DNA of 20,322 bases. Origin: a virus. Shown here one piece after another: positions 1 to 10,800 of this stretch. Each line of letters begins with the position of its first letter. Within the stretch, counting starts at the first letter, position 1. The notes under the pieces were generated by a model, which was not told the origin of the DNA, did not search any database, and saw nothing but the letters and a program-made list of their open reading frames with translations. The position numbers were made by a program, and so were the translations under genes. The stretch lies in IMG/VR virus record IMGVR_UViG_3300021959_004014, positions 1 to 20,322 of that record; one strand, written 5' to 3'.

Positions 1-1
1 A

Positions 2-1045
2 ACAAACATTGTTACTCCGTTTATTAAAGGTGACACAGTTACAGGTCAAACTTCAGGCGCTACTGGAGAAATTGCAGATTTTGATGTTGATAGAGGTTTA
101 TTAAGAATTAAATCTGTATCAGGAACATTCGTTTTAAATGAAACTATTACTTCAAGTAGTAGTGGAACATGTGTACTTAAAAAATTAGATATCTCAACAG
201 CTTCAGTAAATGTTGTTGCCGTGTCAGATACAGACGGTGCATTTATTAGTGAGAGAGGTAAACTTTCTGAAACAACAATGAGAGTACAAGATAGTTTATA
301 CTATCAAGATTATTCTTATGTAATTAAAGTAGGCCAATCTATCGCTAGATGGCGTGACGCATTTAAAAAGACAATGCATACATCAGGTTTTTACTTCACA
401 GGTCAAGTTGATATTGAATCAAAAATAGTCGTAACGGCAAAAGGTCCTGTTCAAGGTGTTACATCTGGTACATTAGAAGCACCATTATTATCACTAGTAA
501 ATACTTTATTCACTACAGTTTTTGGTAGAAGATTGGGAACAAAAACAGACGGTACATCATTAAGAGTTAAACCACAATCCGGTGGTAATTCAGATGTAAG
601 TAATGACTTTAGGGACCCTTTTGACGCAAACACTAGAGATTTGACGGCAACTAGAGAAAACATAACACTTGATTATTTAAGTAGACCTAGAAATCTATTT
701 GTAGATGGTAATGGTGTAACGCATGATATTAGAAGTGGATATGCTTACGGAGGACCAAGATATAGTTCATTAAATAAATATGCAAATACTGTATTTGGTT
801 TAAGCAATCCTGATTCACACGCAAACTCATTTGTAAACTTAAACAATTTAAGAATTGAGGGCACTAAAACAGCTCTTGACGGACAACAAGTTCCTATATT
901 CTTATTTACTTCAAGTGATATAGGTGGTAAAATTAAGATGAAATATGCGTTTCCTTGTGAAATCGGAACAAACGCCGACCTATTCAGTAATACATTAACT
1001 AAATTTGATAGTGATAGTTTAACATTTGATGATACGACACCGTAG
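2..1045 (+). CDS. Large virion structural protein of T4-like marine phage, C-terminal part (5' end outside window)
   Basis: The frame is open from base 2 to the TAG ending at 1045, so this is the last 347 codons of a longer gene. The in-frame ATG at 284 or GTG at 221 need not be the start, because coding sequence with the same character continues upstream of both. The first ~50 residues form a beta-rich module of the type GDTVTGQTSGATG, found also in gp8 and the giant protein downstream. A conserved-looking block follows (DSLYYQDYSYVIKVG, then WRDAFKKTMHTSGFYFTGQV, then NTLFTTVFGRRLGT), which I recognise from structural proteins of T4-like cyanophages. Lying upstream of gp8 and fibre genes, it is probably a baseplate or tail component; T4 gene 7 occupies a comparable place, but I cannot show homology to it. 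No signal peptide or membrane segment is seen. Family call is moderately sure, exact role unknown. Confidence 0.75.
   Translation, partial: TNIVTPFIKGDTVTGQTSGATGEIADFDVDRGLLRIKSVSGTFVLNETITSSSSGTCVLKKLDISTASVNVVAVSDTDGAFISERGKLSETTMRVQDSLYYQDYSYVIKVGQSIARWRDAFKKTMHTSGFYFTGQVDIESKIVVTAKGPVQGVTSGTLEAPLLSLVNTLFTTVFGRRLGTKTDGTSLRVKPQSGGNSDVSNDFRDPFDANTRDLTATRENITLDYLSRPRNLFVDGNGVTHDIRSGYAYGGPRYSSLNKYANTVFGLSNPDSHANSFVNLNNLRIEGTKTALDGQQVPIFLFTSSDIGGKIKMKYAFPCEIGTNADLFSNTLTKFDSDSLTFDDTTP
41..59 (+). repeat. 19-base direct repeat, copy 1 (start of shared TGQTSG module)
   Basis: The 19 bases here are identical to 5143-5161 and in both places are read as TGQTSG in a beta-rich module of a structural protein. 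Since codon choice also matches, this may be recent exchange between the two genes, though strong local codon bias could produce it too. Confidence 0.6.
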
Positions 1046-1051
1046 AAACCT

Positions 1052-1059
1052 TATAAATA
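1052..1059 (+). promoter_or_regulatory. T4-type late promoter box TATAAATA
   Basis: An exact TATAAATA lies in the 37-base gap between the structural gene ending at 1045 and the fibre-like gene starting at 1083, with 23 bases between box and ATG. In T4 this octamer is the -10 element recognised by the gp55 late sigma factor. A match by chance is quite possible in DNA this AT-rich, but its placement in a rare gap, repeated before 3373 and 15155, supports it. Confidence 0.7.
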
Positions 1060-1082
1060 GTATAAAGAGATAACAGGCAAAC

Positions 1083-2627
1083 ATGGCAAAACTTACAATA
1101 AATCGAGGTACTAACGCAAACGACGGAACAGGTGATAATCTCCGTGCAGGTGCTAATAAAGTCAATTTAAATTTTGATGAAATTTACACAGCGATTGGTA
1201 ACGGTACTACCATTGACGGTACAATTAAAATCGCAGACGATTCATCTACAGTTGCGACAATTTCTGCTAATGGCGAAACATTAAAAATTTTAGGTGGTAA
1301 TGCTATTAATAGTGTATTATCAGGTAATACATTAACTATTTCTGCTGACGCTGCCTCACTATTGACTGCCTCTGGTTCTGCTACGATTACAAATAAAACT
1401 ATTGACTTAACAGACAATACTTTATCAGGTACATTTGCTGAAGTTAACACAATGGTTTCAGACGCAACACTTGTTGATACAGCAAGTTCACAATCGTTAA
1501 CAAATAAAAATTTAACAGGTGCTGGTAATACTTTTCCTACATTATCAATTAAAGATGACGCTTCTACTATAGACACAGTAAGTTTAGGTCAAACTTTAAC
1601 TTTTGAAGGTGGTTCTGGTATTACAACAACTGTAACAGACAATAAAGTTTCTTTTGCTACAGACGGTTCAATTGTAACCGAAACATCTACAGACACATTA
1701 ACTAATAAAACAATTAGTGGTGCAAGTAACACAATTACAAATATTTCAGCTGCTAATGTTACAGGTGCATTTGATAATACATCATCAGGTTCAAAAATTA
1801 GATTTAACTTTGCTAATGTGGGAAGTTTTCCTAGTGAAACAACTTATGAGGGTATGTTTGCATATGACACAGGTGGTAATCAAGCTTATGTTGCAGACTC
1901 AGGTGGTTGGACAAAACTTATAAATGAAAACGCTTCAGTTGGCGATTTATCAAATGTTAACATTACAGGTGTTACAAACGGACAAGCATTAATATGGAGT
2001 TCAGCGCAAGGTAGATTTAATCCAGGTGATGTATCTGTTTCAACTTCTACATATGAAGATACAGCAGTTAGATTTGATGTATCAGCAAATGGTTCATCAG
2101 CTTATAGATTTGGACATTATGGTTCTACGGATAATCCAACAATCTATGCTAAACAAGGTCAAACAATTGCATTTGATTTAACAAGTTTAAGTAATGCACA
2201 TCCTTTTGTATTACAAACTTCTAGTGGTTCAACATATGTATCAGGTAACAGAATTACAACCGGTTTAACACATGTCGCTACAGATGGTACTGTAACAACA
2301 GGTGTGAATGCTCAAGGTAAAACAAGTGGCGTTTTATATTTTGAAGTACCAAGTGACCAAATAACAATTTATTATATTTGTTCATCACACGGTGCAATGA
2401 ATGGTACTTTGTATATTAGACAAAAAATACCTTCAGTTCAAAAATATACAGGAAACGGTTCAACAACAGCATATACTGTTACAGCAGGTAAAGTTGTTGA
2501 TGACATGTTAGTATTCGTAAATGGTATTTGTTTAGTTCCTACTGATGATTATACAATTTCTGGGACAACATTAACCATGGCAACGGCGCCGGCAAATACG
2601 GCAGAAATTACAATTAGGTATCTATAA
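1083..2627 (+). CDS. Fibre-like virion protein with TNKT repeats and a cupredoxin-like domain
   Basis: 514 residues. The N-terminus (MAKLTINRGTNANDGTGDN, then VNLNFDEIYTAIG) is of a type seen in T4-like cyanophage structural proteins and probably anchors it to the particle. Three copies of a fibre repeat follow, centred on TNKT at residues 103-106, TNKN at 140-143 and TNKT at 207-210, in low-complexity Ser/Thr/Asn-rich sequence. Residues ~335-446 resemble a cupredoxin: His373 in the string NAHPFVL, then Cys433, His436 and Met439 in YYICSSHGAMNG. The C-x2-H-x2-M spacing is that of amicyanin, so a type 1 copper site is possible though unproven. Residues ~450-514 (FVNGICLVPTDDYTI) look like a common fibre end module. 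A late promoter box stands 23 bases upstream; the ribosome site is weak. The stop overlaps the next start in TAATG. Probably tail or baseplate fibre; attachment site unknown. Confidence 0.75.
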   Translation: MAKLTINRGTNANDGTGDNLRAGANKVNLNFDEIYTAIGNGTTIDGTIKIADDSSTVATISANGETLKILGGNAINSVLSGNTLTISADAASLLTASGSATITNKTIDLTDNTLSGTFAEVNTMVSDATLVDTASSQSLTNKNLTGAGNTFPTLSIKDDASTIDTVSLGQTLTFEGGSGITTTVTDNKVSFATDGSIVTETSTDTLTNKTISGASNTITNISAANVTGAFDNTSSGSKIRFNFANVGSFPSETTYEGMFAYDTGGNQAYVADSGGWTKLINENASVGDLSNVNITGVTNGQALIWSSAQGRFNPGDVSVSTSTYEDTAVRFDVSANGSSAYRFGHYGSTDNPTIYAKQGQTIAFDLTSLSNAHPFVLQTSSGSTYVSGNRITTGLTHVATDGTVTTGVNAQGKTSGVLYFEVPSDQITIYYICSSHGAMNGTLYIRQKIPSVQKYTGNGSTTAYTVTAGKVVDDMLVFVNGICLVPTDDYTISGTTLTMATAPANTAEITIRYL

Positions 2628-3040
2628 TGGGAACAATAACAAGAACATTAGCAAATAATTTACATCATTTTGGTAGTAATACCGTTGAAACAGGAACATG
2701 GACCCCTACAACAAATATAGGATTTGCTTCTGTAGCAGAGGCAAAATATATTAAAATTGGTAAATTTGTACAAGCGGATGTAAGTGCTACTTATAACGCA
2801 GGACCAGGAGACGCTTCTCAAGCTTCTTCTTTTGGTGGATTACCTTTTTCTGGAGACAATGATTGTGAATCAATTTCTTTTAATGTATTAGTTGAAGGAC
2901 ACAATGAACCAGTTTATTCAGAGGTATCTGGAACAGGCGGAAGTATGAAGTCAAGAACGGACAATGTGCCATTAGTAAGAAGTCAAATAGGTAATAGAAC
3001 ATTAAAAGCTACATTTACTTACACAACGGATATAGATTAG
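2627..3040 (+). CDS. Small fibre-type structural protein
   Basis: 137 residues beginning MGTITRTLANNLHHFGS. Its first base overlaps the stop of the preceding fibre gene (TAATG at 2625-2629), suggesting coupled translation. Residues ~20-50 (GTWTPTTNIGFAS, then AKYIKIGKFVQADV) match a pattern common in C-terminal beta domains of phage fibres, where a GTWTPT turn is followed by a YxKIGxxV strand. It may therefore be a separately encoded fibre tip or accessory domain working with the protein before it. Glycine- and serine-rich loops fill the middle. No catalytic motif, signal peptide or membrane segment is seen. The structural role is inferred from composition, the motif and context; the specific function is unknown. 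Confidence 0.65.
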   Translation: MGTITRTLANNLHHFGSNTVETGTWTPTTNIGFASVAEAKYIKIGKFVQADVSATYNAGPGDASQASSFGGLPFSGDNDCESISFNVLVEGHNEPVYSEVSGTGGSMKSRTDNVPLVRSQIGNRTLKATFTYTTDID

Positions 3041-3048
3041 GATAGATT

Positions 3049-3330
3049 ATGGCAACAACAACAGCAATAGATAAATGGCAATTAGATAGTAGGGGTATTC
3101 TAAATTATAGAACAACCACAACAGTAACAGATGATGACGATAATGTAACTAGTCAAACTCATCATAGGTCTACTTTAGGACCAGGTACCATAGACGATAG
3201 CGAAGTTTGGACTGATAGTGATATATCAAGTTTTTCAACAGAAATACAGAATGCTTGTAATGCTGCTTGGACAACGGAAGTCAAAAATGCTTATAAAACA
3301 ATTTTAATAAACAAGAAACTATATAGCTAA
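3049..3330 (+). CDS. Small phage protein of unknown function, in structural cluster
   Basis: 93 residues, starting 8 bases after the previous stop, with AGGA overlapping that stop as a likely ribosome site. It is acidic in the middle (TVTDDDDNVTSQ) and ends with a probable helix (IQNACNAAWTTEVKNAYKTILINKK). I do not recognise a domain. Sitting between a fibre-type protein and gp8, it is likely a minor virion or assembly protein, but nothing in the sequence shows which. The gap after it holds a late promoter box, so it probably ends the transcription group that begins at 1083. Confidence 0.6.
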   Translation: MATTTAIDKWQLDSRGILNYRTTTTVTDDDDNVTSQTHHRSTLGPGTIDDSEVWTDSDISSFSTEIQNACNAAWTTEVKNAYKTILINKKLYS

Positions 3331-3340
3331 TGAAAACTTG

Positions 3341-3348
3341 TATAAATA
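3341..3348 (+). promoter_or_regulatory. T4-type late promoter box TATAAATA
   Basis: An exact TATAAATA lies in the 42-base gap between 3330 and 3373, with 24 bases between box and the gp8 start codon, almost the same spacing as at 1052. It is the largest gap in the window and the box sits near its upstream end, as expected for a gp55-dependent late promoter driving gp8 and the giant protein gene. Confidence 0.72.
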
Positions 3349-3353
3349 TAGTT

Positions 3354-3360
3354 AAGGAAG
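3354..3360 (+). promoter_or_regulatory. Ribosome binding site of gp8 (AAGGAAG)
   Basis: AAGGAAG lies 12 bases before the ATG at 3373, a rather long spacing. An in-frame TAG at 3370-3372 directly precedes the ATG, so no start further upstream in this frame near the site is possible. Confidence 0.55.
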
Positions 3361-3372
3361 AAATAAAATAGT

Positions 3373-4833
3373 ATGCCAGCAATTATAACAGACAGATTTA
3401 GAATTCACAATAGTGAACAATTTTCAGAGGCGTTTTCTGAAGCTTCAGGTAATACATTTTACCTAGGTATCGGAAGACCTCAACCTTTTGCTACATCTAC
3501 AAGAGCAGATAGTAGAACAAATAACGAGGGAACAGACGCAGCTCCAATTACACCAGCAGATAATACAACTGCTCAGACATATCCTTATGATGATTTAATT
3601 GCGGCTAAAAAAATTACTTCAACAGATGTTACTTTCTGTATACCAAGAAGAAACTGGACAACAGGCACAATTTACGATATTTACAGACATGATTATGGAG
3701 ATTATGCAACAGGTAATACATCAACTATTACAGCAAATAGTGGTGCTTCGACATTACATGACGCAAGTTTTTATGTATTAACATCAGCTAGAAATGTTTA
3801 CAAGTGTTTAGATAACAATGGTAATGCAGCTTCAACTGTAGAACCATCTACAACACTACCAGATATTATTTCAACTGCTGACGGATATAAGTGGAAATAT
3901 ATGTACACTCTATCTGCTTCGCAACAATCAAATTTCTTGTCAACTGACTTTATGGCAGTAACGACAAACTCAACAGTATCATCAGCAGCTGTTGATGGTG
4001 CAATTAACATTGTAAAAATTAAAACTGCTGGTTCAGGTGGTGCAGACGGCACACATACAAATATTGATATCAAAGGTGACGGTACGGGTGGTAAAGTTTC
4101 AGTTACGGTAACTTCAGGTACAGTAACAGCAGTTACAGTTACAACTCCTGGAACAGGTTATACTTTTGCTACAGTTTCAAATGCACAAATCGTAGCCGCT
4201 GGTGCTTCAAACCTTGTTGGTGCAGAATTAGATTGTATAATCGAACCAAAAGGCGGACACGGATTTAATGCAGTAGAAGAATTAGGTGGATTTTATGTGA
4301 TGATGAATACATCACTAGAGGGTACTGAAAGTGCAAACACAAGTGACTTCACAGTTGCAAACGACTTTAGAAAAATTACTTTGATTAGGGATCCAAAATC
4401 AGGTGGTTCAGCTGCCACATCAACTACAATGAGAGGTACAAAAGCAGTTAACCTTTCAGGTGTTTCAGGAACATTTACAATTGACGAAGAAATTAACCAA
4501 GCCTCTACAGGTGCAGTAGGTAAGGTTGTAGAATGGGATTCAGTTAATAGTATATTGTACTATATACAAACAAGACATGTTGATGAAGGTATCGACCAAT
4601 ATGGAAATTTAACAGCATTTAGTGGCCAAAATGTTATTACAGGCCAAACATCAAGTGCTAATGGTACACCTACAACATCAACAAGCACTATTAACAGCCA
4701 GGCATTTACAAGTGGATATTCAAGTGCAGAAATAGACGCTGACTCTGGTGATATTCTTTACATTGAAAACAGAGCGCCGATTACAAGAGCTGCTGACCAA
4801 ACAGAGAATATTAAACTGGTTATAGAATTTTAG
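3373..4833 (+). CDS. gp8: Baseplate wedge protein, T4 gp8 type
   Basis: 486 residues. In T4, gp8 is a dimeric component of the baseplate wedge that joins gp7 and gp10. Recognisable landmarks in T4 order: ITDRFRIHNSEQF at the start, FYLGIGRPQPF (~30-40; T4 has ITFGRSEPW), IPRRNW at 90-95 (T4 IPRRDW), a CLD stretch near 140, then ADGYKWKYMYTL at 169-180 (T4 GDGYVWEYLFEI), and the C-terminus GDILYIENRAPITRAADQTE from 459 (T4 GEMIYMENRPPIIMAMDQTE). It is about 150 residues longer than T4 gp8 (334). The extra length is a Gly/Thr-rich beta stretch at ~218-275 and a module at ~362-440 (SGTFTIDEEINQASTGAVGK) like those in neighbouring proteins. A late promoter box precedes it. One of the surest calls in the window. 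Confidence 0.92.
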   Translation: MPAIITDRFRIHNSEQFSEAFSEASGNTFYLGIGRPQPFATSTRADSRTNNEGTDAAPITPADNTTAQTYPYDDLIAAKKITSTDVTFCIPRRNWTTGTIYDIYRHDYGDYATGNTSTITANSGASTLHDASFYVLTSARNVYKCLDNNGNAASTVEPSTTLPDIISTADGYKWKYMYTLSASQQSNFLSTDFMAVTTNSTVSSAAVDGAINIVKIKTAGSGGADGTHTNIDIKGDGTGGKVSVTVTSGTVTAVTVTTPGTGYTFATVSNAQIVAAGASNLVGAELDCIIEPKGGHGFNAVEELGGFYVMMNTSLEGTESANTSDFTVANDFRKITLIRDPKSGGSAATSTTMRGTKAVNLSGVSGTFTIDEEINQASTGAVGKVVEWDSVNSILYYIQTRHVDEGIDQYGNLTAFSGQNVITGQTSSANGTPTTSTSTINSQAFTSGYSSAEIDADSGDILYIENRAPITRAADQTENIKLVIEF

Positions 4834-4837
4834 GAGA
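4832..4837 (+). promoter_or_regulatory. Ribosome binding site of the giant structural gene (AGGAGA)
   Basis: AGGAGA overlaps the gp8 stop codon (TAG at 4831-4833) and lies 5 bases before the ATG at 4843. It is one of the strongest Shine-Dalgarno sequences here and fixes the start of the 2044-residue protein. Confidence 0.7.
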
Positions 4838-4842
4838 GTTAA

Positions 4843-7800
4843 ATGCCAAGTCCAACTGACTTTAACCTCTCACCTTACTATGATGACTTTAACGAGTCAA
4901 AGAATTTTCACAGAATTCTTTTTAGACCGTCATTTGCAGTTCAGGCTCGAGAGTTAACACAATCACAATCAATTCTACAAAATCAAGTAGAAAGAGTATC
5001 AGACCATCTTTTTGAAAAAGGTGCAATGGTTATTCCTGGTGAAATCGGTTATAATATTAATTATTATGCTGTTAAGTTAACTTCATTCACAGATTCAGCC
5101 GCAGTTGGTGTTACACTTGCAGATTTTAATAACTTACAATTAACAGGTCAAACTTCAGGCGTTGTTGCAAAAGTAATTAACATATCTGCTACAGACGGTA
5201 CTGACCCTAACACATTATTTGTACAATACGAAACTTCAGGTACTAATAATTCTTCTACAAAATTTACAGACGGAGAAACAATCTCTGTTTCTACAACTTT
5301 ACAAGGAGTTGTAACAACAGTTTCAGCAGTAGTAAATACATGTGCTACAGGTTCAGCTGCCTATATTGCAGAGGGTGTTTATTATATCAACGGCTTTCAT
5401 GTCGAAGTTGCTGAACAAACTTTAATTTTAGAAAAATATAGTAACACACCATCTTACAGAGTAGGTCTATTAGTTGCTGAAACATTTGAAACTCCAAATG
5501 ATGACCAAAGTTTAAATGATAATGCACAAGGAACATCTAACTTAAATGCTCCTGGTGCTCACAGATTTAAAATTACATTAACACTTACAAAGAAAACTTT
5601 AGCTGCTACAGATGACGCAAACTTTGTAGAGTTGTTAAGATTAAAAGCAGGTATCTTACAAAATCAAGTAAGAACAACAGACTATGCAGTATTAGAAGAT
5701 ACACTTGCTCGTAGAACATTTGATGAAAGTGGTGACTACGCAGTAAGAGATTTCGATTTAGATATTAGAGAACATTTAAAAAGTGGTAATAACAGAGGTA
5801 TTTACACTTCAGCTAACGGTGGTTTAGAAACTAAACTAGCATTAGGTTTAGGTGCTGGTAAAGCATATGTTAAAGGTTATGAAATTGAAACAATCGGTAC
5901 TACATTTATTAATTTAAATAAGGCCAGAGATTTTGATACACAAAATAATTTTACTACTAAATTTGATGTAGGTAACTATGTTAATGTTACAAATATATTT
6001 GGTTCACCAGATGTAGGTTTTGTATCAGGTTCTACAGAAGCATTTAAAAGAATTAATTTCTACGATACTTTAACAAGTGCTAGAGGTACAGAAAACGCAG
6101 GTTCAGGTGGTTCTATAACATCAATTGGTCGTGCTAAGTCAAAAGGTTTTCAATATGTAACTGGAGCTGCTTCAGCATACACATTTGCTAGTTCAAGTTT
6201 AACAAGTGCAATTTATAGACATTACATGTTTGACATTAACATGTTCACTCATTTAAATGTTACTACAAACACAGCATTCACAACGGGAGAAACTATAACA
6301 GGTAGCACTTCAAATGCTACAGGTACGGTAGAAAGTATAACAACTGCTACTAGCGCTACAATTTCAGGTGCAACAGCAGCTAATCCTGTAGTTATTACAG
6401 CAACAGCACATTCACTTAAAGAAGGACAACAAGTTACAATTTCAAGTGTTGCAGGTATGACAGAATTAAATGGTAATGTTTATACTGTTAGAAATCCAGC
6501 AGCAAACACTTTTCAATTGTATGCCACAGACGGTATAAGTTCAATTGACGGTACTGGATTTACATCATATACTTCAGGCGGTACTGCTACACACGGAGTA
6601 TTAGTCTTATCAAGTACAAACGGTTCATTTGTTACAGGTGAAACAATTACTGGTGGCACATCAAGTAATACAGCAATTATTCAAGCAGACGCAGTTGGCC
6701 TAAAAGGTGTTAGACAATATGATTTTTCTGCTACTAAACAAATTGGTATGGCGGGCACACCAGCATACACGGCTGATGTATCAAGAAGTTCATCATATGG
6801 AGAAAGTTTACAGATTACAGGTAACATTACAGTTGCAAATAGTGGTACTGCTGTTACTGGTTTTGGTACTTTATTTAATACAGAATTAAAAATCGGAGAT
6901 GAAATTACAATCTCTACAGACGCAGGTGGAACAGTAACTAGAATTGTAGAAGCTATCATATCAAATACTTCTTTGACATTATCAGCTGCTGTTGGTGGTT
7001 CAGATGTTTCAACTAAATCTGTTGCAACTAGAAACAGAGCTAAATTACAAGATTCAAATAAAAATGTATCTATATTTAAATTGCCAAATGAAGCAGTTAA
7101 GACTTTAAAAACTACTTCTAATTCAGGTATTACAGATACAAACTTTAAAGTAAGAAGACAGTTTATAAAACAGTTATCATCCGGTTCAGGTCAAATTTCA
7201 GCAGGTACAAACGAAACATTTGCTAGTTTATCTGAAGGAGATTATACTGTATCTATTAAAGCAATTGGTTCAGCTTCATCTGGTGCTAACGGAAACATCC
7301 TAAGTTTAACAGGTAATAATGCTGATGGCAACCCTATATTCACACTATCAGGTTCTCCAACAGGAAAAACACTTGACTTGGATTTTGGTACTGCTTATGC
7401 AGACGCAGAATTAAAAATTATTGCGACAGTAAATCGTTCAGTTGCAGGTTCTAAAACTAAAACATTAAATACAGGTTCTACTGTAGCAGTATCTACACAA
7501 GCTACTATCGAAAGTGGTGTTATAGGTTTAGCAAAGGCTGATGTTTATAAAATTAATAATGTTTATATGTCTCCTGATTTTAGCACAGCTGCTACAACAT
7601 CACATACAGATATTACAAGTAGATTTGAATTAGATACAGGTCAAAGAGATAACTTCTATGATATTGGTAGAATTAAATTAAAAACTGGCGAGTTAACACC
7701 AACAGGTAGATTACTTGTTAACTTTGATTACTTCTCACACGGTTCAGGAGATTATTTTGATGTTGACTCTTATTCAGGTGTTGTTAACTATGCAGATATT

Positions 7801-10800
7801 CCAGAATACAAATCAGATACAACAGGACAATCATTTCAATTAAGAGATTGTTTAGACTTTAGACCAAGAGTTGATGACGCAAGTACAATTAATTCAGGTG
7901 GTCAAGATAGAAGTTTTGATGGCACAGGTGCTTCAACAGTAGATGTTGTTAAATTTGGTGATGATGTAACTACAGATTTTGAATACTATCTATCAAGAAT
8001 TGATAAAGTATTTTTAGATAAAGACGGTTCATTTAAAGTTGTTGAAGGTGCGTCTTCATTAGACCCACAAGTTCCTAAAAATTTAGATGGTGCAATGCAT
8101 TTATACACATTGTCACTAGCACCATATACTCTATCCGAAGAAGAAATTGAAATAGAACAAATTGATAATCGAAGATATACAATGAGAGATATTGGTAGAT
8201 TAGAAAAAAGAATAGAAAATATTGAATACTATACTCAATTATCTTTATTAGAAACACAGACACAACAATTACAAATACAAGACGCAGATGGTTTTGATAG
8301 ATTTAAAAATGGATTTATCGTAGATAACTTTACTGGTCATGGTATTGGTGATGTTGGTAATTTAGATTACAGAATTGCAATGGATATGGCTTCAGGTGAA
8401 GCAAGACCAATTTGTAAAACAGATTCAGTTCAGTTGATTGAAGCTGATAATGATGGTACAGCAATTCTTTCTACAGATAGAACAGATAATAATTATCAGA
8501 AAACTGGTGATTTAATTACATTACCTTATACTGAACAAACTTTAATTGACCAACCTTTTGCAAGTAAATTTTTAAATGTTAATCCATTCAATGTATTCAC
8601 ATGGGTTGGTACTGTTGAGTTAGACCCACCAGGAGATGAGTGGAAAGAAACAGAAAGAGTGCCAGAATTAGTTGTTAACCAACAAGGTATGTTTGATACT
8701 ATGGCTGCTAATTTAGGAAATCCTAACTTAACAGAAATACAATTAGGTACTGTTTGGAATGAATGGCAAGACAATTGGGTTGGTAGACCTGTAGAATCAG
8801 GTACTAGAAATATTGGTGGTGCTAGAAGAGAACAAACATTTGCTCACGGTATTCCAAGAAGAGTATTACAAACACAAGAAATTACATCCGTTCAACAAGT
8901 TAATCAAACGAGAACAGGTGTTAGAAGTGTATTTGTACCACAAGTTGTTAGACGGTCAATGGGCGATAGAGTTCTTAATGTTGCATTTATTCCATTCATT
9001 AGAAGTAGAACAGTAAACTTTACAGGTACAAGATTTAAACCAAACACAAGAGTATATCCATTCTTTGAAAATATTGATATATCATCATATGTAACGCCTA
9101 CAGGTGGTTCATTAGGTGGTAACTTGGTGTCAGACGCCAACGGTGCATTATCAGGTTCTTTTGCAATACCTGACCCTACTGTGGATTCAAATCCTAGATG
9201 GCGAACAGGTACTAGAGTATTCAGATTAACAAGTTCATCTACTAACGATTTAAATTCAGAGGTAGAAACTGCTGGTGAAGGAGATTATTCAGCAAGTGGT
9301 TCATTAGAAACAGTTAGAGAAACAATTGTTTCAACAAGAGAGCCTAGAATTGTTAGAGAAAATACTACAGAGAATAGAACAATTGCAAGAACATCAACTA
9401 GAAGAACAGACAGACAAGTTGGTTGGTGGGATCCTCTTGCTCAAACATTCTTGATAGATGATAAAGGTGGTGTATTTGTTACTTCACTTGATATATATTT
9501 CCAATCTAAACCGGGAGCTACAGACTCACAAGTTCCTGTAACTCTTCAAGTTAGAGAAGTTAAGAATGGTTATCCATCTACGAACATTTTACCTTTTTCA
9601 GAGGTGTCATTAAATCCATCTGCTGTGTCAACAAGTACAGACGCTAGCGTGGCTACAACATTTACATTCCCTAGTCCTCTGTTTATACAAGAAAATACAG
9701 AGTATGCTTTTGTATTGTTAGCAAACTCACAAGAGTATAATGTATATGTGTCAAGAGTTGGTCAAACTAATTTAGGTTCAGATAGAACAATCTCTCAACA
9801 ACCTTATGCTGGTGTATTATTTAAATCTCAAAACGGTTCTACATGGACTGCTGAACAAAATGAAGATGTTAAATTTAAAATGAAGAGAGCTGAATTCTCA
9901 AATGTTACTGGTAATGTTACATTAGTTAATGATACTTTACCAAGTAAAACATTAAAATCAAACCCATTAAGAACAACAAGTGGTTCAGATGTAGTTAGAG
10001 TATTCCATAAAAATCATGGTATGCATGGCACATCAAACAATGTAACCATTTCAGGATTAGGTGCTAGCACAGACTACAATGGTATTACAGGTTCATCTAT
10101 CAATGGAACATACACATCAATTTCAAATGTAACTTTAGATAGTTATGATATTCAAATTGCAGATAGTTCGACTGCTACATCAACAGGAGATGTAGGTGGT
10201 AGTTCAGTAGTTGCAACACAAAATAGATTATATGATGTGGCTATGTTAAACTTACAAACTATGACTGTACCTGATACTAATATTGGTTACACAATCAGAC
10301 CAACAAGTGGTAAATCAGTTCATGGTGCAGAAACAGAGTTTTCATTAACATCAAGTGCAAATGCAGTTAATGTGGTTGCAAATGATAACATTTACTTTGA
10401 AGCGCCAAATATGGTTGCAAGTGAAATAAATGAAACAAACGAAATGGCTGGAAGTAAATCAGTATTTGTAAATTGTTCATTGACAACATCAAATACAAAA
10501 GTTTCACCTGTAATTGATACTCAAAGAATTAGTATGATTACAATTCAAAACAGATTAAATAGTCCTACATCAATCAATACACCAAACTTTAAAAATGATG
10601 AACAATCAAGTGGTTCTTCATCAGCTGCTATTTACTGTACAAGACCAATTGTATTAGATAATCCATCTACAGCTTTAGAAGTTAGACTTACTTCAAATGT
10701 AAGAGCTTCTGCTGAAGTTGAGGTTTATTTCAGAGGCACATCATCTGAAGAAGTAAGAGATATTAAAGAGTTAAGTTGGACACCTTTTAATGGCAATGGT

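Noticed and set aside
221-1045. GTG at 221 as the real start of the first gene
   Set aside because: The same frame is open back to base 2 with sequence that continues the beta-module pattern of structural proteins, so the gene begins outside the window.
1083-2627. TNKT repeats considered as a DNA-level tandem repeat
   Set aside because: Copies are far apart (about 37 and 67 codons) and diverged in DNA; they are protein-level fibre motifs, not a nucleotide repeat array or CRISPR.
3331-3372. Possible terminator in the largest gap
   Set aside because: I see no GC-rich stem followed by a T run; the gap is explained by the promoter box and ribosome site.
8075-8263. Minus-strand frame resembling a small membrane protein
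   Set aside because: Antisense to a charged, coiled-coil-like stretch of the giant structural gene; the Phe/Leu/Tyr-rich product is the complement of Glu/Lys/Asn codons.
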